Of a stretch of DNA of 43,103 nt, positions 29,710 to 38,308 are shown piece by piece. Made by a program: the position numbers and the translations under genes. Below the pieces are notes generated by a model, which saw only the letters and a list, made by a program, of their open reading frames with translations, did not search any database and had not been told where the DNA came from. Each line of letters starts with the position of its first letter. The stretch's first letter is position 1. Source of the stretch: Nitrospirota bacterium (lineage in GTDB: Bacteria > Nitrospirota > Nitrospiria > Nitrospirales > UBA8639); NCBI GenBank assembly GCA_003696975.1, contig RFGT01000081.1, positions 1 through 43,103 of the forward strand, given 5' to 3'.

Positions 29710-30251
29710 ACATGTCCGCCAATCTCGCCTTATTGCTTTTACTCATCATGACGGCTGCCGGTGCGATTCTCATCAAGGATTTAATTGGTGCCGTGTTGGT
29801 GCTGGGGTCCTATAGTTTTTTCCTTGCTTTATTGTGGGCATGGTTAGGTGCGGTGGATGTAGCCTTCACCGAAGCGGTGGTTGGAGCAGGGCTGGCCACG
29901 GTGTTTTTTTTGCTGACGCTGTTTCTCACTGTCCCTCGCGAAGACGAAGGGCAACTGCCTCGAGGCCAGTGGCCTGCCTATATCGGGTTGCCGCTGCTGG
30001 GCATGCTGCTCCTCTACATTGCTGAAGATCTCCCGGCATTTGGCGATCCCGCTTCACCGCCAAACGTGCACCTTGCTCCAGAGTACCTGACCCAGAGTGT
30101 GCCTCTGACACAGACGCCCAATGTCGTGGCTTCGGTGCTCATGGACTATCGGTCTCTGGATACGTTGATCGAAACGGCTGTCATTTTTACAGCTGGTGTC
30201 GCAACAGCGTGTATTCTTCGGAGGAGTTCGGTTCGTGGTTCACGCCCATGA
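29706..30251 (+). CDS. DUF4040 protein: fused MbhD-MbhE-like (equivalent to MrpA C-terminal segment)
   Basis: ATGA overlap; LIKDLIGAVLVLGSYSFFLALLWAWLGAVDVAFTEAVVGAGLATVFFLLTLFL (MbhD), then NVVASVLMDYRSLDTLIETAVIFTAGVATACILR (MbhE). Confidence 0.82.
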   Translation: MNMSANLALLLLLIMTAAGAILIKDLIGAVLVLGSYSFFLALLWAWLGAVDVAFTEAVVGAGLATVFFLLTLFLTVPREDEGQLPRGQWPAYIGLPLLGMLLLYIAEDLPAFGDPASPPNVHLAPEYLTQSVPLTQTPNVVASVLMDYRSLDTLIETAVIFTAGVATACILRRSSVRGSRP

Positions 30252-30672
30252 CAGCTTGATTGTGCAGACTATTGGACGGGTGCTCATCCCCTTGATCCAA
30301 TTGTTTGGGATCTATGTGTTGTGCTTTGGCCAATTTGGCCCTGGCGGAGGATTTGTGGGGGGTGTCATCATGGGAACGAGTCTGGTCTTTGCAATCTTAG
30401 TATTTGGGTTACGGGGCTTGTGGCAGCGCGTGGTCTTCCGCGTGATCCGTGGCGATGGGGTGGGCCTATTGGTCTTCGCCGGTGTTGGTGGGCTTTGCCT
30501 GATCGGGGGTGGCGAGTTTCTCAATTACACTGATTTGCCGCTTCCCGGGATCGAGGGCGCCACGCGCCGGTTCATAGGGATTTTTCTGGCCCAGGTGGGG
30601 GTGGCCATTGATGTGGCTGTGACGGCCTTATCCATCGTGCTCAATTTGGCAGACTCGTCGTCTGAAACGTGA
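30235..30672 (+). CDS. mrpB: MrpB/MnhB (MbhF-like) antiporter subunit
   Basis: DSLIVQTIGRVLIPLIQLFGIYVLCFGQFGPGGGFVGGVIMGTSLVFAILVFGLRG: MrpB pattern; GTG start overlapping upstream gene. Confidence 0.88.
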   Translation: MVHAHDSLIVQTIGRVLIPLIQLFGIYVLCFGQFGPGGGFVGGVIMGTSLVFAILVFGLRGLWQRVVFRVIRGDGVGLLVFAGVGGLCLIGGGEFLNYTDLPLPGIEGATRRFIGIFLAQVGVAIDVAVTALSIVLNLADSSSET

Positions 30673-30679
30673 GGGGCCC

Positions 30680-31069
30680 ATGAATGCTGCGGCACTTGAA
30701 ACCTTCGCCATTTGGCTCCAGCGGCCAAATTTTCTCACGTTTATTGTGGTCTTCCTATGGGGCCTCTATATCATGATCGCCCATCACAACTTGATCAAGA
30801 AACTGATTGGGATGTATCTGGTGCAAACCAGCGTTATTTTCTTTTTCATCACGGTTAGCGCCAAAACAGGAGCGACGGTTCCCATTCTTGTAGACAGTGA
30901 TCTCGTCCGTCCAGAGTTGTACGTGAATCCCTTGCCCCATGTGTTAATGCTGACAGCCATTGTTGTGGGAGTGGCAACGTTGGGTGTCTCGCTGGCATTG
31001 ACGATTGCCGTCTATCGACAATACGGCAGCTTGGATGAAGAAGTCATCTTGAAGCAGAGTCGCGAATGA
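30680..31069 (+). CDS. mrpC: MrpC/MnhC (NuoK-like) antiporter subunit
   Basis: FIVVFLWGLYIMIAHHNLIKKLIGMYLVQTSVIFFFI...DPLPHVLMLTAIVVGVATLGVSLALT-like C-terminus. Confidence 0.88.
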   Translation: MNAAALETFAIWLQRPNFLTFIVVFLWGLYIMIAHHNLIKKLIGMYLVQTSVIFFFITVSAKTGATVPILVDSDLVRPELYVNPLPHVLMLTAIVVGVATLGVSLALTIAVYRQYGSLDEEVILKQSRE

Positions 31070-32523
31070 TCCCTCACCTTCCCGCTCTGATCTTTCTTCT
31101 TCCGTTTGCCGCGGCCATTAGTATGCCGCTCGTGAGCTTAGTGCGGGTGACGTGGTGCCGGGGACTCACGCTGGGTGTCTTGGTCAGCATGGCGGTGCTC
31201 TCGTTTGTCTTGTGCCATCAAGTAGTGGAATATGGTCCTTTCCATTATCCCTTGGCAGGATGGCCGCCTCCACTCGGTATCGAGTGGGTAGCTGATGGCC
31301 TCAACGGTCTCCTGCTTCCCATACTTGCCAGCCTTGCCTGCATCGGAGTGTGGTATGCCAGCCCGACAGTGGTGGATGGGAAAGGCCGTGTGTACTATTA
31401 CACCCTGGTGTTGTTACTCGTTTCTGGTCTTACCGGAATTCTTCTGGCCGGGGATCTGTTTAACATTTTTGTCTTTTTGGAGGTGTCGGCCTTATCGAGT
31501 TATGCCTTAGTGGGGTTGGCGGGGGGGCGGGCCCTTATTTCGGCATTCCGGTATTTGATATTGGGAACGCTTGGCGCCTCATTCTATCTGCTGGGTGTGG
31601 GACATTTTTATGCTGTGACTGGCACCTTAAATATGGCTGACCTGGCCGAGCGGTTGCCCTCCATCTTGGAGTCCAAGGTCGTGATCACCGGTCTTATTTT
31701 TATGTTGATTGGCCTGGGTATTAAGATGGCATTGGTTCCGCTCCACGGGTGGCTGCCTGATGCCTACGTGTATGCCCCGCAGTCGGTCAGTCCGTTGTTG
31801 GCTGCGCTCGTGACTAAGGTCGCGTTATATGCTGTTGTGCGCCTGCTCTATTGGGTTGTCAGTGAGCAGGTGATCGGCCAAGAGCTCCCTCTCCTTCTCC
31901 TGTCGAGTTGGCTGGGGGCCGTTGCCACTGTTGTTGGGGCATTTTTGGCCTTATCCCAACAGGATTTGCGCCGCATGTTCGCTTATGCGGGGATTTCCCA
32001 TATCGGTCTAATTGTGATGGGCGTGTGCGTTGATAATCCCACGGGGTTCGCTGGGGGGATTTTTTACCTGATCAATGACGCCATCATGCAAGCCGCCCTG
32101 TTTGCGATCGCCGGAATGGTCATGTACTCCCATGGTATTTGTGAAATCGCAGATCTCAGCCGCATCCGCGGGCACATGCCCTGGACTCTCACCGCGTTGA
32201 TCGTGATTGCGGTCTCCATGATCGGGATTCCCCCTTCCGGCGGGTTTTTTGGGAAGTGGTATATCATCCTGGGTGCATTGGAAGCGAGTAATTATCTCGT
32301 GGTGGCTGCGGTGGTCGGCGCCACATTGTTGACTCTGGGGTACTTTGTGAAAATCTTCGAACGGATCTTCGGGGAACGAGAGCCTATACGTGGTGGAGTG
32401 CAGGCTGAAGGTCCTCTTCCCATGCGGGTCAGTATAGGGGTGCTGGCCGGATCCACACTCCTGTTGGGGATCTTGAGTGATTCTGTTATTCGGTTGATCT
32501 TGGATCATGCCTTGCCTAGATGA
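31066..32523 (+). CDS. mrpD: MrpD-like (NuoN/NuoM-type) antiporter subunit
   Basis: ATGA overlap; GDLFNIFVFLEVSALSSYALVGL, GLGIKMALVPLHGWLPDAYVYAPQSVSPLLAALVTKVALYAVVR, SQQDLRRMFAYAGISHIGLI. Confidence 0.88.
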   Translation: MIPHLPALIFLLPFAAAISMPLVSLVRVTWCRGLTLGVLVSMAVLSFVLCHQVVEYGPFHYPLAGWPPPLGIEWVADGLNGLLLPILASLACIGVWYASPTVVDGKGRVYYYTLVLLLVSGLTGILLAGDLFNIFVFLEVSALSSYALVGLAGGRALISAFRYLILGTLGASFYLLGVGHFYAVTGTLNMADLAERLPSILESKVVITGLIFMLIGLGIKMALVPLHGWLPDAYVYAPQSVSPLLAALVTKVALYAVVRLLYWVVSEQVIGQELPLLLLSSWLGAVATVVGAFLALSQQDLRRMFAYAGISHIGLIVMGVCVDNPTGFAGGIFYLINDAIMQAALFAIAGMVMYSHGICEIADLSRIRGHMPWTLTALIVIAVSMIGIPPSGGFFGKWYIILGALEASNYLVVAAVVGATLLTLGYFVKIFERIFGEREPIRGGVQAEGPLPMRVSIGVLAGSTLLLGILSDSVIRLILDHALPR

Positions 32524-32576
32524 GAGATGAAAACCTCTCGAGCTCCTGAAACTTTCTATCGATGGGAAGAGGGATC

Positions 32577-34760
32577 ATGAGTACCACCGTGTATGGCTTG
32601 ATTCCGCTACTGCCATTGGCGGCATTCGCCGTGATTGCCTTTGGAGGGAGGCGGATGAACCAATATGCCCATCGAGTCGGGATTCCCTGCCTGGCCATGG
32701 CCTTTGCCCTCTCACTTCTTGCACTGTGGCACGTGCAGGCTGTCGGACCGATTACCATATCCTGGTACCGTTTGATTCACGTGGGGGACCTCCAGGTCAC
32801 ACTTGGGCTTTTTGTCGACCAATTGACTGTCCTGCTTCTGCTCCTGGTGACGGGTGTGAGTACGATTGTGCATGTCTATTCGTCGCGCTACATGCATGGG
32901 GATCAGCGCTACCGTCGGTTTTTCGCAGTCATTGCGCTCTTTACCTTTTCAATGATCATGCTTGTGATGAGCGCGAATCTGGTGATGCTGTACATTTTTT
33001 GGGAAATCATGGGCATTTGCTCGTATCTGTTGATCTCACATTATTCCGAACGGCCCTCTGCGTGTCGTGCGGCGACGAAGGCGTTTTTAGTTAATGCCGT
33101 GGGCAGTGTCGGTTTGGGGTTTGGCGTGATTGTCTGCTATGCAACTTTTAGGACGTTTGATATGCAGACGGTACTGGAACGCGCGCCATCCATGGCGGAT
33201 CACACAGTGAATCTTTTGGCTTGGGTTGGCCTGGATTGGCCGGTCTCCGTGGTAACGCTCATTGCCCTCTTTCTGTTCATAGGTGCTATTGGAAAGTCTT
33301 CGCAAGTGCCACTTCATGTCTGGCTGCCGTACGCTATGGAGGCCCCGACTCCGGTTTCGGCCTTAATTCATGCGGCGACGATGGTGAACGCCGGAGTGTT
33401 TCTCGTCGCGCGTATGAGCCCCTTGTTTCTCGCAAGCTCCAGGGCTATGGCTGTGGTGGCTGTGGTCGGGGCCACCACAGCTCTGTTCGGCGGATGTCTG
33501 GCGCTTGTTCAGAGTGATATTAAAAAAATTTTAGCGTATTCGACGATGAGCCAGATCGGGTACATGATGTTTGCCTGTGGATTTGGTGCGTATGCCATTG
33601 CCATCTTTCATCTTCTCGCTCATGGAGCGCTGAAGGCGTGTCTGTTTCTCTCCACGGGCAATGTGGTCCAGCAACTTGCCAGTCGACCCCATGGCGCGGA
33701 ATCGCTGGCACACCATGCCGTGCCGCGAATGGGTTCAATGCCCATTGGAGCCTTGCTTTTGTCTCTCATTCCCCCGCTGGTCATTTTTTCAGGTCCGTAT
33801 GAGCAGTTGTGGATAGGGAGCACGTCCTCCTTAGCCGCTCACTGGGTGTATTGGGGCATTGGGTTCATCACCGTGCTGGTGACTGCCTGGTATGTCTTTC
33901 GAGGGATGCTGGCACTGGTGTCACCCTTAGAGGGCGGCACGGAGCCCCAAGTACCACACTCTGGGGGTGGGCATCACTGGATTTCGCCACCCATACTGGC
34001 AGTACTTGGTGTGGGGGGACTTCTCACAATCATGGTACTGATGGCGTCATGGACATGGGTCAACGAATTCTTGAATCCCGTATTTGTGAAGGTCCGTTCT
34101 CCAATGGCCGCGGTCGCCAAGCCTGATGCTGGAGACCTCTTGGTGGTCTTGGTTATCGCCTGTCTGCTTGCCATGGTCGGGTGGTCAATGGCTTACCGGT
34201 TCTCTCAACGGTCTCACCGTGTGTTAAGAAGCAGGATCTGGCACCATCGGATCTATATGTTTCTCTTGAATAAAGGCTATGTAGATGATCTCTACGATGT
34301 GGCGTTCGTGACTCCGACATTGCGCTTTGCTCACTGGCTCTGTCGAGTAGTGGATTGGGGAATGATTGATCGGGGAGTCATTAGTCTGGGAACGATCTCT
34401 GTCAAGGCAGCCCGCTGGTTGTGGGAGGTTGTGGATCTTCAGGGTATCGATCGAACTATCAAGGGCCTCGGGCGTTTCTCGATTCTCATGGCTCGATGGT
34501 TATGGCAGGTGGTTGATCTGCGCGGCATTGATCGGACGGTCACCACGTTGGGCACTTCGTCCCAGGGATTGGGTAAATGGTTATGGCGGCGGGTGGACCT
34601 GCGGGGGGTGGATCAAGGGCTTGAGCGCATTGGCAGTAGGGCGGAAGAGACCGGTGAAACTCTTCAAGATCTCGAACCGCGGATGCTTCAGCACCATTTG
34701 TTGGTTTTGATTTTCTGGTTGGCGCTGGTCATGGCACTTGTCTTTTGGCTTGTCTTTTAA
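32577..34760 (+). CDS. NuoL-like antiporter subunit with C-terminal 4 x 27-aa tandem repeats
   Basis: MLYIFWEIMGICSYLLISHY, AIGKSSQVPLHVWLPYAMEAPTPVSALIHAATMVNAGVFLVARMSP, VQSDIKKILAYSTMSQIGYM; repeats then final TM. Confidence 0.9.
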   Translation: MSTTVYGLIPLLPLAAFAVIAFGGRRMNQYAHRVGIPCLAMAFALSLLALWHVQAVGPITISWYRLIHVGDLQVTLGLFVDQLTVLLLLLVTGVSTIVHVYSSRYMHGDQRYRRFFAVIALFTFSMIMLVMSANLVMLYIFWEIMGICSYLLISHYSERPSACRAATKAFLVNAVGSVGLGFGVIVCYATFRTFDMQTVLERAPSMADHTVNLLAWVGLDWPVSVVTLIALFLFIGAIGKSSQVPLHVWLPYAMEAPTPVSALIHAATMVNAGVFLVARMSPLFLASSRAMAVVAVVGATTALFGGCLALVQSDIKKILAYSTMSQIGYMMFACGFGAYAIAIFHLLAHGALKACLFLSTGNVVQQLASRPHGAESLAHHAVPRMGSMPIGALLLSLIPPLVIFSGPYEQLWIGSTSSLAAHWVYWGIGFITVLVTAWYVFRGMLALVSPLEGGTEPQVPHSGGGHHWISPPILAVLGVGGLLTIMVLMASWTWVNEFLNPVFVKVRSPMAAVAKPDAGDLLVVLVIACLLAMVGWSMAYRFSQRSHRVLRSRIWHHRIYMFLLNKGYVDDLYDVAFVTPTLRFAHWLCRVVDWGMIDRGVISLGTISVKAARWLWEVVDLQGIDRTIKGLGRFSILMARWLWQVVDLRGIDRTVTTLGTSSQGLGKWLWRRVDLRGVDQGLERIGSRAEETGETLQDLEPRMLQHHLLVLIFWLALVMALVFWLVF
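34329..34652 (+). repeat. Four in-frame tandem repeats of 81 bp (27 aa) within the NuoL-like gene
   Basis: AHWLCRVVDWGMIDRGVISLGTISVKA / ARWLWEVVDLQGIDRTIKGLGRFSILM / ARWLWQVVDLRGIDRTVTTLGTSSQGL / GKWLWRRVDLRGVDQGLERIGSRAEET; starts 34329, 34410, 34491, 34572. Confidence 0.9.
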
Positions 34761-34836
34761 GGTGAGGTGCCGTGCGGATCGATTATGACCAAGGCCGTGA
34801 TCGACATATCCAGTCTGTGGGGATGAGAGGTTCGCC

Positions 34837-36342
34837 ATGACTGAATGGTTCGCGAATCATCTAATCAGTTGTCTCGTCCTCCTCCCCGTGGTTGGGATGG
34901 CGTTGCTGGCATTGGCCCGCGATGACGAATGGGCGAAACGGATTGCGTTGGGGACCTCTCTCTTAGAGCTTGGCTTGGGGATTGGACTGTGGCTCGGATT
35001 CGATGCCAAAAACCCTGAGTTCCAATTTGTAGAGCGCTATGTTTGGATGCCGACATTCAATATTCACTATGCCGTTGGTGTGGATGGGATTAGTCTCTTG
35101 CTGGTGGTCCTGACTACGCTGCTCACGCCGCTGTGTGTCTTGTCCACATGGCAATCCCTTCACTATCGGTTGAAAGTGTTCCTGGCGCTGATTCTCCTTG
35201 TCGAAGCTGCCATGATTGTGGTGTTTACGGCTCTCGACTTGTTTCTGTTTTTTATGCTGTGGGAAGTCACCATGATTCCCATGTACTTCATGATCCTCCT
35301 GTGGGGTGGGCCTGGTCGAATTGCCGCGGGGATTAAATTTGTGCTTTACAGTTTGACGGGCAGTTTATTGCTGCTTATTGGGATCTTAGGCTTATATCTC
35401 GAAGGGGGCAGGACGTTCGACTGGGTGATGCTCTCACATCAGACCTACGCCCCAGACTCACAGTTTTGGATCTTTTTGGCGCTGTTTTTGGCGTTTGCCA
35501 TCAAGCTCCCCATGGTTCCCTTTCATTCCTGGCTTCCCGATGCGCATTCCGAAGCCCCAACGGCTGGCAGCGTGATTTTGGCTGGAGTGCTGCTCAAAAT
35601 GGGAGGGTATGGATTTCTGCGGTTTTGCCTGCCGATCTTTCCTGAAGCCTCTGCCCAATTTGCCCCGCTGATCTTGTGGCTGTCGGTCATCGCCATTTTG
35701 TATGGCGGGTATAATGCGCTGGCGCAGACGGATCTTAAAAAACTGATCGCGTATTCGTCGATTTCCCATATGGGCTTTGTGACACTGGGGATTTTTGTGT
35801 TTAACAATCCCGGGATTCAGGGAGCGATTCTCCAGATGTTCAATCATGGGATCACCACCAGTGCCTTGTTTCTTGCCGTTGGACAATTGTACGATCGGAC
35901 CCACAGCCGGCAGATCCGGGATTACGGAGGACTGCAAAAACCGATGCCGCGTTTAGTGATGCTGTTGAGCATCTTTTCAGTGGCGTCGTTTGGCCTGCCG
36001 GGAACCTGCAATTTCATCGGGGAATTTTTGGTGTTAGTTGGCGCCTCCTCGAAAAGTTATATCATGGTCTTACTGGCGATGGGTGGCATCGTCTTGGCTG
36101 CGGGATATATGTTGTGGATGCTGCAGCGAGTTGCATTCGGACAGATGGTGTCCAAAATGGTTGCCAGCCTGTCCGATTTGACTCATCGGGAAGTGATGAC
36201 TTTGGTTCCGCTGGCGGTGGCTGTGTTTGTCATTGGCCTCTATCCCAGCCCCCTGTTTGAGGTGATGGATCTTCGAGTTACCGCGTTGGTGGAACACATG
36301 AATAGTATGCACGCGACTGCGATATCCGCGTTGGGGCGTTAA
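34837..36342 (+). CDS. NuoM-like antiporter subunit
   Basis: FFMLWEVTMIPMYFMILLWGG, AFAIKLPMVPFHSWLPDAHSEAPTAGSVILAGVLLKMGGYGFLRF, AQTDLKKLIAYSSISHMGFV, FNHGITTSALFLAVGQLYDRTHSR. Confidence 0.92.
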   Translation: MTEWFANHLISCLVLLPVVGMALLALARDDEWAKRIALGTSLLELGLGIGLWLGFDAKNPEFQFVERYVWMPTFNIHYAVGVDGISLLLVVLTTLLTPLCVLSTWQSLHYRLKVFLALILLVEAAMIVVFTALDLFLFFMLWEVTMIPMYFMILLWGGPGRIAAGIKFVLYSLTGSLLLLIGILGLYLEGGRTFDWVMLSHQTYAPDSQFWIFLALFLAFAIKLPMVPFHSWLPDAHSEAPTAGSVILAGVLLKMGGYGFLRFCLPIFPEASAQFAPLILWLSVIAILYGGYNALAQTDLKKLIAYSSISHMGFVTLGIFVFNNPGIQGAILQMFNHGITTSALFLAVGQLYDRTHSRQIRDYGGLQKPMPRLVMLLSIFSVASFGLPGTCNFIGEFLVLVGASSKSYIMVLLAMGGIVLAAGYMLWMLQRVAFGQMVSKMVASLSDLTHREVMTLVPLAVAVFVIGLYPSPLFEVMDLRVTALVEHMNSMHATAISALGR

Positions 36343-36399
36343 CATGAAACGAAATACAGCTTCTGCTGCCTTGACCCGACGTGGGGAGAGGAAGGCGTC

Positions 36400-36714
36400 A
36401 TGAAAAAGTTGGAAATTATTGTCCGCGGCCAGTTTCAAAAAGAGGTCGAAGGGCTTTTGGATCGGGTAAAGGTCTCCGGGTACACCATCATTCCCAATAT
36501 TTCAGGGAAAGGGCACCATGGGTTGCATGAAGGACATCTCATGTTTAACGACATTCACAGTATGGTTATGATTATTACCGTGGTGCCCAAGGAGAAGGTC
36601 GATACGGTCTTGGCGGGTGTTGTCCCAATGCTGGAACACCATTCTGGTGTGGTGTTTGTTTCCGACGTGACGGTTGTGCGGCGGGACTATTTCCGTATCG
36701 AAGACGAGTCCTAA
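36400..36714 (+). CDS. Divergent PII-like signalling protein
   Basis: MKKLEIIVRGQFQKEVEGLLDRVKVSGYTIIPNISGKGHHG...SMVMIITVVPKEKVDTVLAGVVPMLEHHSGVVFVSDVTVVRRDYF: PII/CutA-like ferredoxin fold pattern. Confidence 0.75.
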   Translation: MKKLEIIVRGQFQKEVEGLLDRVKVSGYTIIPNISGKGHHGLHEGHLMFNDIHSMVMIITVVPKEKVDTVLAGVVPMLEHHSGVVFVSDVTVVRRDYFRIEDES

Positions 36715-36826
36715 CCGTGTCGATCTTGTTGGAAGGCACAGGAGCTGTGTAGATTGCCCCTACGAGGGAAACGACGATCTGTAGTTGATCAGCAGGATCT
36801 GTGATGTGTGGGGAAGGAGGTGAACC

Positions 36827-37276
36827 ATGGTAGTCCGCGATGTGATGTCCACCGGAGTGGTCACGGCCCGGCGAACAGACTCGGTTCGCTCCGTAGTCAT
36901 GAAGATGATTAGCCGTCATTGCGGTGCGATTCCTGTGGTGGATGACGGCGATCGGCTGGTAGGGTTGGTCGCAATTCGAGATGTTATGATTCCGCTCTAT
37001 CCCAATTACGGGGATTATATCCACGACAATGTGCATAGTCGGGATTTCGTGGAAATGGAAGAGAGCTATGCGGACATTCTGAAGAAAAAAGTGGAAGAAA
37101 TCATGACGCCCGATCCTCTCACCGTGTCTCCCGATGATCCTGTCTTACAAGCCGCTTCGTATATGGGGCTCAAGCACTTTCGGAGGATTCCTGTAGCAGA
37201 ACATGGCCGACTTGTGGGAATCGTGAGTCTAGGTGATATTAATCGAGGATTATTCTTTGCCGCCTGCGACTCCTAA
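36827..37276 (+). CDS. Tandem CBS-domain protein
   Basis: VRDVMSTGVVTARRTDSVRSVVMKMISRHCGAIPVVDDGDRLVGLVAIRDVM and VEEIMTPDPLTVSPDDPVLQAASYMGLKHFRRIPVAEHGRLVGIVSLGDI; RBS ggaaggaggtg. Confidence 0.93.
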   Translation: MVVRDVMSTGVVTARRTDSVRSVVMKMISRHCGAIPVVDDGDRLVGLVAIRDVMIPLYPNYGDYIHDNVHSRDFVEMEESYADILKKKVEEIMTPDPLTVSPDDPVLQAASYMGLKHFRRIPVAEHGRLVGIVSLGDINRGLFFAACDS

Positions 37277-37374
37277 GTGCTTCGTGAGAAGGCTGTTCTG
37301 CCATAGTGAGCGCACGAGGAGCCTCACGCTCCCCGTGCGAAAAGACCCGGTCGATCCCCGAGTGGGAGATCCGG

Positions 37375-37737
37375 TTATTTGTTGGGATTGATCGCTTCCG
37401 CGAGTGGGGTGATCTTATACTCGGGATAGCCTTTCGTCTTCGGCAAGACACCAGCCCCTTGATATTCCAAGCTCTCATAGGTTTCGGTAGGCTCCTGGAC
37501 CGCCTGCTTATCATGGTAGCTTGCCGCTTGCTGAATAGCTTGGTCGACGGGCAGGGGTGCTTGGCCTGGGTCATTAGCCACGGGTAGGCCCGTCACGGGA
37601 TCCTTGGCGTTGTGCATTTGGTAGCCTGGATGTTCGGGGAGCATCGCGGGATTCGCCCCTGCCAACCCGCAATACACCGTTACTAACAAGAGTCCTCCAA
37701 TCGTGAGTGCCAGCCATTGTTGCCGCATGGTCTTCAC
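37375..37737 (-). CDS. Small exported hypothetical protein
   Basis: Signal-peptide-like MKTMRQQWLALTIGGLLLVTVYCGLAGANP; strong RBS agggaggtg. Confidence 0.6.
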   Translation of the reverse strand: MKTMRQQWLALTIGGLLLVTVYCGLAGANPAMLPEHPGYQMHNAKDPVTGLPVANDPGQAPLPVDQAIQQAASYHDKQAVQEPTETYESLEYQGAGVLPKTKGYPEYKITPLAEAINPNK

Positions 37738-37811
37738 CTCCCTTCATTAGTTGACCCACTCGGGAACGCGAACGCCGGGCTTTCTCTCTCTAGAGTGTCG
37801 GCGTTAACCTG

Positions 37812-37976
37812 TTATGCCGCGGGCTTCAGGGAAGGGTCTTTCTTGACATGTGGAGTTGGCTCCTCGTTTTGTACAGAAGGCGCATCCTGTACGCGAGACG
37901 TGAACGTGATGCTCCAGATCAGCAATGCCAGCATCACCACCAATGCGCTGACAATTCCCCAATAGACTCCAGACAT
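37812..37976 (-). CDS. 54-aa single-TM small protein, absent from the supplied ORF track
   Basis: MSGVYWGIVSALVVMLALLIWSITFTSRVQDAPSVQNEEPTPHVKKDPSLKPAA*; upstream RBS aaggaggtgcgccATG. Confidence 0.7.
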   Translation of the reverse strand: MSGVYWGIVSALVVMLALLIWSITFTSRVQDAPSVQNEEPTPHVKKDPSLKPAA

Positions 37977-38005
37977 GGCGCACCTCCTTCATGGAGTGAG
38001 GTGAG

Positions 38006-38032
38006 TAGATAATAACGTTCAGTTATTATCTA
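38006..38032. promoter_or_regulatory. Perfect inverted repeat TAGATAATAAC-gttca-GTTATTATCTA (candidate operator)
   Basis: 11-bp perfect arms, 5-nt spacer, 30 bp upstream of the 54-aa ORF start. Confidence 0.65.
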
Positions 38033-38308
38033 ATTAATAAATAGAATTATGCAAGAGTTAATTTGGCAAGTGGAGGATTTGTGGAGCGTTTGTGACCAAA
38101 GGTCAGAATCCGCGAGGTCATACTTCTCCTGGAGACTTGTTCTGCTGGATGATTACGACTCGGTGTGGGAGCAAGTTTCGCTGATTCGCCGTCATGAAGC
38201 CATGGAGAGTACGTGCTGAGCTTGAAGAAACGGAAACCGTATTCTTCGCGTATGCCGTGTGCCTGCCGCGCCTTGACTTCCAGAAGCCTGCGCTTTATTA
38301 ATACAAAC

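Noticed and set aside
28655-36342. Respiratory complex I (nuo) or membrane-bound hydrogenase operon
   Set aside because: Only ion-pumping membrane subunits are present; no NuoB/C/D/E/F/G/I-type or NiFe hydrogenase subunits, and MrpE/F/G genes plus DabA are in the run.
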